This document shows positions 55,377 through 64,000 of a DNA stretch of 64,000 nt, in pieces. Below the pieces are notes generated by a model. The model was not told where the DNA came from, made no database searches, and saw nothing but the letters and a program-made list of their open reading frames with translations. The position numbers were made by a program, and so were the translations under genes. Each line of letters starts with the position of its first letter. Positions within the stretch are counted from its first letter, which is position 1. Source of the DNA: CAVRUZ01 sp963724495 (GTDB lineage Bacteria > Actinomycetota > Actinomycetes > Propionibacteriales > DAIQRJ01); NCBI GenBank assembly GCA_963724495.1, contig CAVRUZ010000002.1, positions 372,001 to 436,000 on the forward strand, given 5' to 3'.

Positions 55377-55883
55377 ATGGAGTCGCAGGACGCACGGAAG
55401 CCCGACCGTCATCGTGACGCCGACCCGAGAGACGGTCGCGACGAGACCGAGGACGAGCGGATGGACCGCAACTGGGCGGAGTTGCTCCAGGAGTTGCGGG
55501 TCACGCAGACCGGTACCCAGATCCTGACCGCCTTCCTGCTCACGATCGCCTTCCAGCCCGGGTTCAGCCAGCTCGGCGACTTCGAGCGGACGGTGTATCT
55601 GGTGCTCGTCGTCGTGGCCGCGGCCACGACGGCCCTGGGTCTCGCACCGGTGAACCTGCATCGCGCGCTGTTTCGCCAACATGCCAAGGCAGATCTCGTC
55701 AACATCGGACACACCATCGTGCAGTGCACGCTGCTCGGCGTGGCGATCGTGCTGATCGGCACGGTGCTCCTGGTCTTCGACGTGGTGGTCAGCAGGCAGG
55801 CAGGGATCATCGCCGGGGCAGGCACGCTGGTCCTGATAGCGGCGATCGCGATCACGTCCACGCGACTGAGCCGGCGCCGATGA
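55377..55883 (+). CDS. DUF6328 family membrane protein
   Basis: 168 residues. A charged N-terminus (~40 residues, rich in Asp/Arg) leads into ELLQELRVTQTGTQILTAFL, then four hydrophobic helices (FLLTIAF, VYLVLVVVAAATTALGLAP, LLGVAIVLIGTVLLVF, IIAGAGTLVLIAAIAI) with RALFRQHAK between. The function is unknown. ATG 55377 has GAGGAGG 6 nt upstream. It forms a run with the DUF72 and EEP genes downstream. Confidence 0.82.
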   Translation: MESQDARKPDRHRDADPRDGRDETEDERMDRNWAELLQELRVTQTGTQILTAFLLTIAFQPGFSQLGDFERTVYLVLVVVAAATTALGLAPVNLHRALFRQHAKADLVNIGHTIVQCTLLGVAIVLIGTVLLVFDVVVSRQAGIIAGAGTLVLIAAIAITSTRLSRRR

Positions 55884-55926
55884 CCGACGACCAACACGCC
55901 CGCGTCGCGGACTGAGCGCGCACGGC

Positions 55927-56745
55927 ATGGGGCGGATCCGCGTCGGGCTCTCCGGCTGGCGGTACAAGGGCTGGCGTGGCGATTTCTATCCGCAAGGACT
56001 GCCGCAACGCCGCGAACTCGCCTATGTGGCCGAGAAGTTCGACACGTTGGAGATCAACGGATCCTTCTATTCCCTCAAGTCACCGTCGAATTATCAGTCC
56101 TGGGCAAGCGAGGTTGGAGAAGACTTCGTCTTCGCCGTCAAAGGCGGCCGATTCATCACGCACATGAAGCAACTCCGAGATGTCACGGTCGGATTGGCCA
56201 ACTTCTACGCCTCGGGAGTGCTCGCCCTCGGCCACGCGTTGGGACCGACGTTGTGGCAACTGCCCGCACGAATGCGATACGAACCGCAACGGATGGCGGA
56301 ATTCCTGGAGCTCCTGCCGGCCACCGCCGAAGCTGCGGCTGCGCTGGCCGCAGGCCATGACGACAAGGTCAAGGACCCCTGGACCGAGGCAGGTCCCGAC
56401 CGCCCGGTGCGGCACGCGATCGAGGTTCGTCACGAGTCGTTCGCCGACCCGTCTTTCTTCGACGCTCTGCGCAGCCACGGCGTGGGACTCGTCGTCACCC
56501 ATGGAGATGCGTCCTGGCCGCTCCTCGAGGAGGTGACCACCGACCTGATGTACGTGCGCCTGCATGGTGCGCCCGACCTCTACGCCAGCGGGTACAGCGA
56601 CGAGGACCTCGCGGGCTGGGCGGCGAAGCTCCGGGCGTGGGCGAAGACGGCCGATGTCTACGTCTACTTCGACAACGACGCCCGCGGACACGCGCCCTGG
56701 GACGCCCAACGGCTGGCCGCCCTCCTGGACGACGACCAGGTTTGA
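55927..56745 (+). CDS. DUF72 domain protein
   Basis: 272-residue TIM-barrel protein of the YecE/DUF72 family: RVGLSGWRYKGWRGDFYPQG, TLEINGSFYSLKSPSNYQSW, FVFAVKGGRFITHMKQL, LPARMRYEPQRMAEFLELLP, HAIEVRHESF and YVYFDNDARGHAPWDAQRL are the conserved blocks. The family is found in all domains of life, with suspected nucleic-acid or sugar binding but no established reaction. ATG 55927, 43 bp after the DUF6328 stop. Confidence 0.93.
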   Translation: MGRIRVGLSGWRYKGWRGDFYPQGLPQRRELAYVAEKFDTLEINGSFYSLKSPSNYQSWASEVGEDFVFAVKGGRFITHMKQLRDVTVGLANFYASGVLALGHALGPTLWQLPARMRYEPQRMAEFLELLPATAEAAAALAAGHDDKVKDPWTEAGPDRPVRHAIEVRHESFADPSFFDALRSHGVGLVVTHGDASWPLLEEVTTDLMYVRLHGAPDLYASGYSDEDLAGWAAKLRAWAKTADVYVYFDNDARGHAPWDAQRLAALLDDDQV

Positions 56746-56787
56746 CGGGCCGACGCCTGCGGCGCGAACCGATGTGGAAGGTGAGCA

Positions 56788-57748
56788 GTGGAGCAGCAAG
56801 CGCAGAGCCTGCGCATCGTGACGATCAACCTGTGGGGCGAGCGCGGCGACTGGCCGGCTCGTCGTGACCGGCTGCGGAGCGGACTGGCTGAGCTCAGCCC
56901 GGCGCTAGTGACGTTCCAGGAGTGCATCCGGCGTACGGACGGCGCTTCGGCATCAGACCAGGCGGCCGAGATCCTCCCGACCGGCTACAGCTTCGTGCAC
57001 CAGCGCCATCGCGAGGCCGACGGCCAGGGCGTCACCACGGCGAGCCGCTGGCCCGTCGGCGCGGTCGTGGAGGACGACCTGAAGGTCACAGACCGGACCG
57101 GCGACTTCGCCTGCACGAGCCTCGCCACCGAGATCCTGGCGCCGGCACCGTTCGGCCGCATCTGGCTGGTCAACAACCTGCCGAGCTGGCAGCCGGACTT
57201 CGAACACGAGCGCATGCTGCAGGCGGTGCGGACCGCACAGGCTGGTGGAGAGGCTGGTCGCGGCGTCGCCTGGCCACGTGGTGGTGGCAGGGGATTTCGA
57301 CGCCGATCCGATGTCGACCAGCATCAGGTTCTGGACCGGTCGGCACGCGCTCGACGGCGCCAGCGTCTGCTACCGCGACGCCTGGGAGGCTGCGGGCGTT
57401 GGTCCCGGTTCGACGTTCGTGCCCGGCAACCCCTACTCGGCCGACTGGGACTGGCCATTTCGGCGGATCGACTACGTGCTGGTGCGCTGCGGACACCACG
57501 GCGGACCAACCCTCGCAATCGACAGGGCGCGGCTCGTGTTCGACCGGGCCGACACGGCGGCGAGCGACCACTTCGGCGTCTGTGTCGACGTGAGTGTGCC
57601 GGGTGACACTGCGGACGGTGACACTGCGGACGGGGTGGCACCTGTCGGACGAGGTGGCACTGCGGACGAGGTGGCAGCTGAAGACCCGTGCAGACGTCAT
57701 ACCGGCGGGAGGGCGGGCGCGGCTCAGGAAATCCCTCGCCGGAAGTGA
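56788..57748 (+). CDS. Endonuclease/exonuclease/phosphatase-family protein, one frameshift
   Basis: About 319 residues after removing one surplus base near 57242 (RTAQ then LVERLVAASPGHVVV). EEP active-site residues span both frames: VTINLWGERGDW, VTFQECIRR (metal-binding Glu), VVVAGDFDADP, RRIDYVLVR and AASDHFGV (catalytic Asp-His). It should be a Mg-dependent phosphodiesterase or phosphatase of unknown substrate. The last ~55 residues are low-complexity, with a duplicated GDTAD encoded by a 15-bp tandem repeat. The sigma factor gene follows after 175 bp. Confidence 0.85.
57602..57631 (+). repeat. 15-bp tandem duplication in the EEP gene tail
   Basis: GGTGACACTGCGGAC at 57602-57616 and 57617-57631, followed by related GGTGGCACTGCGGAC at 57652. 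In-frame, encoding GDTAD units. Confidence 0.85.
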
Positions 57749-57923
57749 GATCAGTTGCGTCGGCATTCATTGATCCACCGCTCACGGATAAACGACACTG
57801 CCGCCAATCGATATTCGACGCCGAACCGAATCGGCAACGATGCTTGCCAAGTGATCCCGGCGTAGCTATGTTGATCGGCGGTTGAAATCGCAGCCGTTGC
57901 ACTCCCTGGACCCTGGAGTTGCT

Positions 57924-58838
57924 ATGTCCTGCGAGACGATTCCGCCTTCTGCGGATCGACGTTGTCTGCGCACCGCGCAGTCGGCTTGGCCTGCCGTCAC
58001 GGCAGAGACCTCCGACGGCGGCTGCTCCTGCGTCGAGTGCCTCGTTCTCGATCACCTCTCGCTCGCGCGATCGCTCGCGCTGCGCTATCGCAACCGTGGC
58101 GTCGACGACGACGACCTCGTACAGGTCGCGCGACTCGGTCTGGTACTGGCCGCCCGGCGCTTCGACCAGACGCGCGGCGACTTCGTCTCGTTCGCGGTAC
58201 CCACGATCACCGGTGAGATCCGCAGGCACTTCCGCGACGCCACCTGGGACGTCCGGGTACCGCGGCGGATCCAGGAGCTCATCCGCACGATTCGCGAATG
58301 TGCTGACCAGGCCACCCGGGAACTCGGCCACAGCCCCTCCGACGAGGAACTGGCCCGCCGGGCAGGCGTGACCTGGGCCGACATCCAGGACGCCCGTCGC
58401 GGGGCTGGTGCCTACCGGCGGCAGTCGCTCGACGAGCCAGGTCTCGGCGGGCACCCCGCCCTCGCCGAAGTACTGCCCGACCCGGAGGACCCGTTCGAGG
58501 CGGTCGACAATCTCGAGTCGCTGGTGCCGGCGGTGCGTGATCTGGACGAGCGGGACGCCCGGATTCTCTACCTGCGCTTCTACCGCGACCTCACCCAGGC
58601 ACAGATCGCCGAGCAGATCGGCGTGTCGCAGATGCATGTGTCCCGGCTGCTGTTCCGGATCCTGTCGCAGCTGCGCAGCCAGATCGCGCCGGCAGCCGAC
58701 CTACCGGAGGCGTGGCGCGGTCGCAGCTCCGACGTCGAAGCGGCCGGGCTCGGCATCGGGATCAGCGAGACGCCCACCCGGGCTGGAGTGCCCGTGCTTG
58801 CCCTGGAGCAGGACGCGGACCAGTCGACGGTCGCCTGA
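57924..58838 (+). CDS. RNA polymerase sigma factor, SigB/SigF class
   Basis: 304 residues. Region 2 (LARSLALRYRNRGVDDDDLV, FVSFAVPTITGEIRRHFRDA) near residues 48-110, RVPRRIQELIRTIRE, region 3 (GHSPSDEELARRAGVTWADI) near 140, and region 4 with the HTH DLTQAQIAEQIGVSQMHVSR near 235. VPTITGEIRRHFRD is the hallmark of SigB/F/G-type stress and sporulation sigma factors. It has an unusual N-terminal Cys-rich piece (GGCSCVECLVLDH) and a C-terminal extension of ~50 residues. No anti-sigma gene is adjacent. ATG 57924, CTGGAG upstream. Candidate target promoters lie at 52562 and 54937. Confidence 0.9.
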   Translation: MSCETIPPSADRRCLRTAQSAWPAVTAETSDGGCSCVECLVLDHLSLARSLALRYRNRGVDDDDLVQVARLGLVLAARRFDQTRGDFVSFAVPTITGEIRRHFRDATWDVRVPRRIQELIRTIRECADQATRELGHSPSDEELARRAGVTWADIQDARRGAGAYRRQSLDEPGLGGHPALAEVLPDPEDPFEAVDNLESLVPAVRDLDERDARILYLRFYRDLTQAQIAEQIGVSQMHVSRLLFRILSQLRSQIAPAADLPEAWRGRSSDVEAAGLGIGISETPTRAGVPVLALEQDADQSTVA

Positions 58839-59246
58839 CCTCCAGCGCTGTCCCGCGCGTCGCAACAACGATTTCTGCCGGAAGCGCGTAAGGGGGGCTC
58901 GCGCTGGGTAGAAGGTGTCCAAGGGCGTGCCGAGGCCCGGGCCCCGACCACTCCCCAGGTCCGGCGGTTGAGGAAGCAGCCGCCGGGCCGCACCCTGCGG
59001 TCGATGGGCAGGCCGTTGCCGCCGGAGCAGCGGTGGCCGCTGCAGGCCCGCATCTGTTGGCCGCGGTCGACCGTCGATCGCCGTTGATTACGATCCCGGC
59101 GTCCGGGCGCTTGCGGGCAGCGTGACCACTGACAGCTCCGACGGATCGCGTACCAATCTCCAGGAACGGCGGCGGTTTCCTATGCACGGCATACCCACGG
59201 CTCGGCGGGCGGCGCCACGCACCGGTCGGTCGGGGGACTGCAGGCG
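58839..59246. other. Intergenic region after the sigma factor gene
   Basis: 408 bp, no convincing gene. A 7-bp stem CCGGCGG/CCGCCGG at 58961-58986 with no T tract may be a weak terminator. GGGTAG at 58907-58912 lacks a matching -35. The mannosidase promoter must lie here. Confidence 0.4.
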
Positions 59247-61763
59247 ATGAAGCGCGGACACCTGCACATGATCGGCAACGCCCACATCGACGCGGTCTGG
59301 CTGTGGCTCTGGCAGGAGGGCTACGCCGAGGCCCGGGCCACCTTCGCGTCTGCGCTTCAACGCATGACGGAGTTCCCCGACTACGTGTTCACCGCCGACT
59401 CCGTCGCCTACCTCGCGGGCATCGAGGAGCACGACCCTGCCCTGTTCGACCGGATCGCCACGCAGATCCGGGCGGGGCGCTTCGAGATCGTCGGCGGCTG
59501 GTGGGTGGAACCAGACTGCAACATTCCGTCGGGGGAGACCTTCGCCCGTCATGCCCTGTACTCACAGCGCTTTCTCGCGGAGCACTTCGGCGTGATCGCC
59601 ACCGTCGGCTGCAATGTCGACCCGTTCGGCCACAACGCCAACCTGCCGCAACTGTTGAGCAAGGCGCGGATGAACGGGTACGCCTTCCTGCGCCCCAGCG
59701 CGAACGAGAAGGAGTTGCCCGACCAGACGTTCTGGTGGGAGGCACCGGACGGCAGCCGCGTGCTCGCCTACCGCATCCCGCACGAGTACTGCTCGCCGGG
59801 CGGTGACATGACCGGCCACGTGACCAAGGCGTTGCAGCAGCTCCCGGTCACCGAAGCACCGCTGATGGTGTTCTACGGAGTGGGCAACCACGGGGGTGGC
59901 CCGACGATCGAGAACATCACCTCGATCGAGCGGCTGGCCGACCGGGACCTGTTCCCGGACATGTTCCCGTCGACGATGCGGGCGTTCTTCGACGAAGCCG
60001 CCGAGCGGGACGAGATTCCTGTGCTGGCTGAGGAACTGCAGCCGCACGCGGTGGGCTGCTATGCCGCGGTTTCGATGGTGAAGCAGCAGATGCGGCGTGC
60101 CGAACACCTGCTGATGGTCGGCGAACGGTGGTCGACGCTTGCATGGCTGACAACGGGTAGGCCACGTCCGACGCAGGCCTTCGAAGACGCCTGGCGGCAG
60201 GTGCTCTTCAACACGTTCCACGACACGATGGCGGGCACGGCCATCGAGCCCGCCTACGTCGATGCCCGCGACCAGCTGGGTGAGGCGAGCTCGGTCGCGG
60301 CCCGCTGGTCCAATGCCGCCGTCCAGTCGATCGCCACCCGGGTCCGGATCCCGGCGGAGTCCGACATGGTCCCGGTGCTGGCCTTCAATCCACACGCCTT
60401 CGAAGTCACGCGCGTGGTGGAGTTCGAGTTCGGCTACCCCGCCCCGTTGCGCGGTTCGATCCGCGTGGTCGACGACAGCGGTGCCGACGTTCCGGTCCAG
60501 CTGGTCCGGGCGCACGCCCGGGCTGCGGGTAGGCGCCGGTTGGCCTTCCTGGCAACGGTTCCGCCCATGGGCTGGACCACGTTCCGGATGTATCCGCTGG
60601 ACGCAGCCGACGGTGCGGACACGACCGTGTTCGGCACCGGCCGACCGCTCGGCGACGACCCAGGACTGCTCGACAACGGGGTCGTGAGCGCACGGATCGA
60701 CATGACGACCGGACAGCTGGTGAGCCTGCTGTCGCCGGCCGGGCACGAGCTGCTCGACCCAGACCAGTCGCACCTGCAGGTGATCGACGACGACACCGAC
60801 ACCTGGTCGCACGGCGTCCGCTCGCTGTGGAAGCAGCGCGACAGCTTCTCGGTGGTCGGGGTCGAGCGCACCGCGGACGGGCCGGTCCGGCAGGCGATCC
60901 GGGTGCGGTGGGCCTACGGCAACAGCCGCGTGGTCGAGGAGTACCTGCTCGATGCCGGGTCGGACCGGTTGACCGTACGGACCCGCGTCGACTGGCACGA
61001 GTCCCTGACGGCGCTCAAGGTCTGCTGGCGGCTCGGCGTGCAGAATGCCGTGGCCACACACGAGATCCCCTACGGCCACATCATCCGGAAACTGAACGGC
61101 CACGAGGTGCCATCGCACGCGTTCGTGGATCTGGCGGGCAGCCTGGCCCGCGACGACGAAGACGGCCGGGCTGGCCTGTCGCTCCTCAACGACGGCAAGT
61201 ACTCGTTCGCCGTCCGTGCCGACGGTCCCGACCTCGACCAGCGTCCGGAACTGGCGATGACCGCCGTTCGCAGCCCCGCCTACGCCTGGCACGACCCGAC
61301 GTTGCTCGATCCGGGCGAACTCGAACTCGGCGGTTACTCGATCACCGACACCGGTCTGCAGGACTTCACCTACGAGCTCCTTCCGCACGACGGCGACTTC
61401 CGCGAGGCAGGGACGGTCAGATCCGCGTGGGTCCTGAACGAGCCGCTGACCGCGCTGGTCGACTGCTGCCACGAAGGCGACCTGCCGACCACCCACAGCC
61501 TCGGCGGCGTCACCGGGTCCGGGGTCGTGGTCAGCGTGATCAAGGCACCGGAGGACGAGGTCGACGGCGTGGTGATCCGGGCCTACGAGGCCCACGGCCG
61601 GCGTGAGTCGATCCGGCTGGCCCTGCCGGTGCTCGACACCGAGGTCGACCTGACCTTCGAGCCGCACCAGATCCGCACGTTGCTGGTCACGAGAGACGGC
61701 TCCGCCCAGGATCTCGACCTGATGGAGTGGGACCCGGAGCTCCCGCCTCCCGGGGTCGGCTGA
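59247..61763 (+). CDS. GH38 alpha-mannosidase
   Basis: 838 residues. Retaining, zinc-dependent alpha-mannosidase probably acting in the cytoplasm, since no signal peptide is seen. Zinc/substrate blocks: GNAHIDAVWLW (residues ~10), VGGWWVEPDCNIPSGE (~90), NVDPFGHN with the catalytic Asp (~125), and FHDTMAGTAI (~330). The beta-rich C-terminal mannosidase domains follow and the gene is intact. ATG 59247. No transporter or partner hydrolase is adjacent, so whether it degrades host, fungal or own mannans is unclear. Confidence 0.92.
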   Translation: MKRGHLHMIGNAHIDAVWLWLWQEGYAEARATFASALQRMTEFPDYVFTADSVAYLAGIEEHDPALFDRIATQIRAGRFEIVGGWWVEPDCNIPSGETFARHALYSQRFLAEHFGVIATVGCNVDPFGHNANLPQLLSKARMNGYAFLRPSANEKELPDQTFWWEAPDGSRVLAYRIPHEYCSPGGDMTGHVTKALQQLPVTEAPLMVFYGVGNHGGGPTIENITSIERLADRDLFPDMFPSTMRAFFDEAAERDEIPVLAEELQPHAVGCYAAVSMVKQQMRRAEHLLMVGERWSTLAWLTTGRPRPTQAFEDAWRQVLFNTFHDTMAGTAIEPAYVDARDQLGEASSVAARWSNAAVQSIATRVRIPAESDMVPVLAFNPHAFEVTRVVEFEFGYPAPLRGSIRVVDDSGADVPVQLVRAHARAAGRRRLAFLATVPPMGWTTFRMYPLDAADGADTTVFGTGRPLGDDPGLLDNGVVSARIDMTTGQLVSLLSPAGHELLDPDQSHLQVIDDDTDTWSHGVRSLWKQRDSFSVVGVERTADGPVRQAIRVRWAYGNSRVVEEYLLDAGSDRLTVRTRVDWHESLTALKVCWRLGVQNAVATHEIPYGHIIRKLNGHEVPSHAFVDLAGSLARDDEDGRAGLSLLNDGKYSFAVRADGPDLDQRPELAMTAVRSPAYAWHDPTLLDPGELELGGYSITDTGLQDFTYELLPHDGDFREAGTVRSAWVLNEPLTALVDCCHEGDLPTTHSLGGVTGSGVVVSVIKAPEDEVDGVVIRAYEAHGRRESIRLALPVLDTEVDLTFEPHQIRTLLVTRDGSAQDLDLMEWDPELPPPGVG

Positions 61764-61865
61764 GGGGCTGATCTCTGCGCGATCGACCCGGCCCGTCGCA
61801 CCCACTGCTGCCGAGTGCTGGTCCGGAGTAAGCCTCCTCACATCGCACCGGGCAGAATCGCCATC

Positions 61866-62355
61866 ATGAGCCATCTACGAACACCAGGTGAGCGACCTCG
61901 GTGGTGGCCCGGCCGACCTTCATGACTTCGAAGGAGACGCTGTCCTCGTCGTGAACGTTGCCTCCAAGTGCGGCAGCACGCCGCAATACGCAGGTCTGGA
62001 AGAGCTGCACGAGACCTACAAGGACCGTGGTTTCAGCGTCCTCGGCTTTCCCTGCAACCAGTTCGGGAACCAGGAGCCGGGGACCGCGGCCGAGATCCAG
62101 GAGTTCTGTTCCACCACCTACGGCGTCACCTTCCCGATGTTCGACAAGGTCGAGGTCAACGGTGACAGCCGTGACCCACTGTTCGCCGACCTCACCGCCA
62201 CCCCGGATGCGGACGGAGATGCCGGTGACGTCGGCTGGAACTTCGAGAAGTTCCTCGTCGCGCCTGGCGGCAAGATCGTCGCGCGGTTCCGGACCAGCAC
62301 CCAGCCCCTCTCCGCCGAGCTCACCAGCGCGGTCGAGGACGTCCTGCCCCGCTAG
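61866..62355 (+). CDS. Glutathione peroxidase family protein, 1-nt frameshift in codon 3
   Basis: About 162 residues. Thiol peroxidase reducing peroxides; in actinobacteria probably thioredoxin- or mycothiol-linked. ATG 61866 reads M-S, then one surplus C (in CC) must be dropped to give IYEHQVSDLGG, after which the frame is clean: NVASKCGSTPQYAGL (peroxidatic Cys in place of Sec), GFPCNQFGNQEPG and WNFEKFLVAPGG. Without the correction a GTG or ATG start further in would remove the first strand. An isolated gene between the mannosidase and lipase. Confidence 0.9.
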
Positions 62356-62626
62356 CGCGAACCGAACGTGTGGTCCTTGGCACTGACGCGCGGCCTGGCG
62401 CTTCTCTGGCTTCCGAACAGCGTCGCCCGGTCCCTTCCGCCGAGAGACGGTTCCGAGAGAGACTGTCGCGCGCCGTGCCATCCGTCGGCATGCCTGAGTC
62501 CGTGCCTCCTTCGGGCGCCACCCAAGGGTTCGCGTCATCCGGCGGGATACAAGGCGTCTTCGCAGTTGTCGACCCAACCAGGCCCGCGGCCACCCATCGT
62601 CGCCGGGACGATTCTGAGGAGATCCC

Positions 62627-63439
62627 ATGGTGAAAGTCGCTCGGGTCGCGGTGCTGCCACTGGTGTTGGTGCTCGTGATGGTCTTGAGCCCGGCGGCGAA
62701 TGCTGCCCCTCCATTGCCGAACAGCATGGCGGCGTTGGGTGACTCGATCACGCGCGGGTATGACGCCTGTTGCTGGTACGGCGAGCACCCGAGCAATTCC
62801 TGGTCGACGGGAGGAAACTCCTTCGACGGCGTGTACAGCCACTACGAACGCATTCGGGCTCTCAATCCACAAGTCGCCGGTCACCAGGCCAACGTTGCCG
62901 TCAGCGGTGCCAAGGCGGACGACCTTGCAAGCCAGGTGACGAAGGCGGTGTCACAGCAGGCCAGCTATGTGACGATCCTCATCGGTGCGAACGACCTCTG
63001 CACGTCGTCGACCAGCACCATGACGACGACAAGCTCGTTTGCGAGTGACGTGAATTCGGCACTGGCCACGCTGCATCAGCAGCTGCCCAATGCCCGGATC
63101 TTCGTCAGCAGCATCCCGAACCTGTACCGGCTCTGGTCAGTGCTCCACACGAACAGCTGGGCCCGGTTCGTCTGGTCCGTGGCGGGTATCTGTCAGTCGA
63201 TGCTCAGGTCGACGAACACCGAGACGCAGCGTCAGCAGGTCGTCGAGCGCGAACTGTCGTTCAATGCGATCCTCTCGCAGGCGTGCTCGCAGTACGCCAA
63301 CTGCCGCTGGGACGGCAACGCCACGTACAACTACGCGTTCTCGGCCAGCCAGGTGAGCAGCCTGGACTACTTCCACCCGAACCTGCGGGGACAGGCGGAG
63401 TTGGCTCGCCTCACCTGGGCCGCCTCGTGGTGGGGCTGA
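62627..63439 (+). CDS. Secreted SGNH/GDSL hydrolase
   Basis: 270 residues. Cleavable signal peptide (hydrophobic LPLVLVLVMVLS, AANAAP). SGNH blocks: block I ALGDSITRGYD (nucleophile Ser), block III ILIGANDLC, block V SLDYFHPNLRGQ (Asp-His). Four or more Cys (DACCWYGE, CTSSTS, CQSML, CSQYANCRW) suggest disulfides outside the cell. Resembles actinobacterial extracellular esterases/lipases of the SGNH family. GAGGAGA lies before the start; ATG 62627. Confidence 0.9.
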   Translation: MVKVARVAVLPLVLVLVMVLSPAANAAPPLPNSMAALGDSITRGYDACCWYGEHPSNSWSTGGNSFDGVYSHYERIRALNPQVAGHQANVAVSGAKADDLASQVTKAVSQQASYVTILIGANDLCTSSTSTMTTTSSFASDVNSALATLHQQLPNARIFVSSIPNLYRLWSVLHTNSWARFVWSVAGICQSMLRSTNTETQRQQVVERELSFNAILSQACSQYANCRWDGNATYNYAFSASQVSSLDYFHPNLRGQAELARLTWAASWWG

Positions 63440-64000
63440 TCGTCGCGAGTCCTGGGCTTGGGACCCGTGCCCTGACGTGGCTGGCGCCGGGCTACCGGCT
63501 GTCGCCGCTGCGCTTCGCTGGCCTGGACCGTGAGGACTTGTCTGCACTGGGCTCTGACTTGCCCGCCTTCGGATCGTGCCCGGTCGACTGGGGCGGGGCG
63601 GAGACGGCCGAGTGACGTCGTGAGTTCTGCGCCGGCTCGAGCGGCTTCTTGCCTCGCCCGGCATTCTGCCGATGGGCATTGAGGTCCTTGCCCTGGCCGT
63701 CGCGCCCAGTTGCGGCCTTCTTGACCTCGGTTGCTTCCGGACGGACGGAGAGGACGGCAGCCGTCCCCAGGCTCGGCACCGGAGCAGAGCCGCCCATCCA
63801 GGTGGCGGTCCGGAGCCGGAGGTAGTCGTCGGTGCTGCTCGGCGACCTTGTCCGCGAATCGGGATGGGACGCAGCCCGACCAGGCCGTGTCGGCGAGAGG
63901 CTGGGAGTGGCGGCCGTCGCCGCGGCGGCCGGTGGCGAGGGGTCATAGCCCGTGTTGCGACCGCCGAGGGTGCCGATGACGAACACCAGGAGCACGGCGG
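63440..64000 (-). CDS. Unrecognised partial reading frame at the right edge (possible membrane-anchored protein)
   Basis: A - strand frame runs from the window edge down to a stop at 63492. It begins inside a hydrophobic stretch (AVLLVFVIGTLGG) and continues with a Pro/Ser/Arg-rich, low-complexity sequence (SPTRPGRAASHPDSRTRS, YLRLRTATWMGGSAPV, KKAATGRDGQGKDL). It could be the end of a gene whose 5' part is outside, but composition alone does not exclude chance in GC-rich DNA. I recognise no family and see nothing else in this stretch. Confidence 0.3.

Noticed and set aside
58905..58912. GGGTAG upstream of the mannosidase as a SigF promoter
   Set aside because: No GTTT-like -35 at 14-17 nt upstream.

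Overview
The window is high-GC actinobacterial chromosome. The evidence is the conserved order ribF-rpsO-pnp-M16 peptidase-dapB, thyX-dapA-rnj, ftsK, rimO-pgsA-cinA-clgR and recA-recX-rny-miaB, together with DUF3046, F420-dependent enzymes and frequent GTG starts with GTGA/ATGA stop-start overlaps. A member of the Propionibacteriales (Nocardioidaceae-like) is my best guess, but rank below class is only inferred. The left edge cuts ribF. The right edge cuts an unrecognised reading frame.

Layout. 0-19 kb is core housekeeping on the + strand: translation and RNA decay (rpsO, pnp, RNase J), lysine/peptidoglycan precursor synthesis (dapB, dapA), thymidylate (thyX), DNA translocation (ftsK) and rimO, with cspA and a PPi-type phosphofructokinase on the - strand. 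19-27 kb holds pgsA, cinA, a DMT transporter, clgR and a giant Lhr helicase. 27-39 kb is an accessory cell-wall polymer locus. A tightly packed - strand operon runs glycosyltransferase > CTP cytidylyltransferase (IspD/TarI-like) > SDR (ribulose-5-P reductase-like) > CDP-polyol phosphotransferase (TagF/TarL-like) > pyrE, which is the gene set expected for CDP-ribitol or CDP-glycerol wall teichoic acid. It is followed by a pyruvyltransferase/GT8 fusion and by Tat-exported proteins: a TagC-like beta-propeller and a repeat-plus-GH18 protein. A second TagC-like gene with a beta-helix gene lies at 39.4-41.4 kb, between a complete DUF3046 gene and recA. That unit is flanked by a 70-bp direct repeat of the DUF3046 3' end whose two copies differ only at silent codon positions. 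The second copy is an orphan gene tail immediately before the recA SOS box.

42-50 kb returns to core genes (recA, recX, rny, miaB) with an FAD oxidoreductase and an aldose epimerase inserted. 50-64 kb looks like a stress and secondary metabolism region: hemerythrin, carotenoid-type oxidoreductase, F420-dependent dehydrogenase, ChaB-like protein, DUF1905, DUF6328, DUF72, an EEP phosphatase, a SigB/F-type sigma factor, a GH38 alpha-mannosidase, glutathione peroxidase and an SGNH lipase. Two good SigF-type promoters (in front of the F420 gene and the ChaB gene) lie within 6 kb of that sigma gene.

Sequence quality matters here. Six otherwise intact core genes (dapB, ftsK, rny, miaB, the EEP gene, gpx) each carry exactly one surplus base. 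In most of them removing one base from a short run of identical bases restores a perfect family match, so these are probably sequencing insertions rather than real pseudogenes. One of them creates a false 727-codon MiaB-hemerythrin fusion. The 28-41 kb locus is far more broken, so its genes are given as composite, multiply frameshifted calls.
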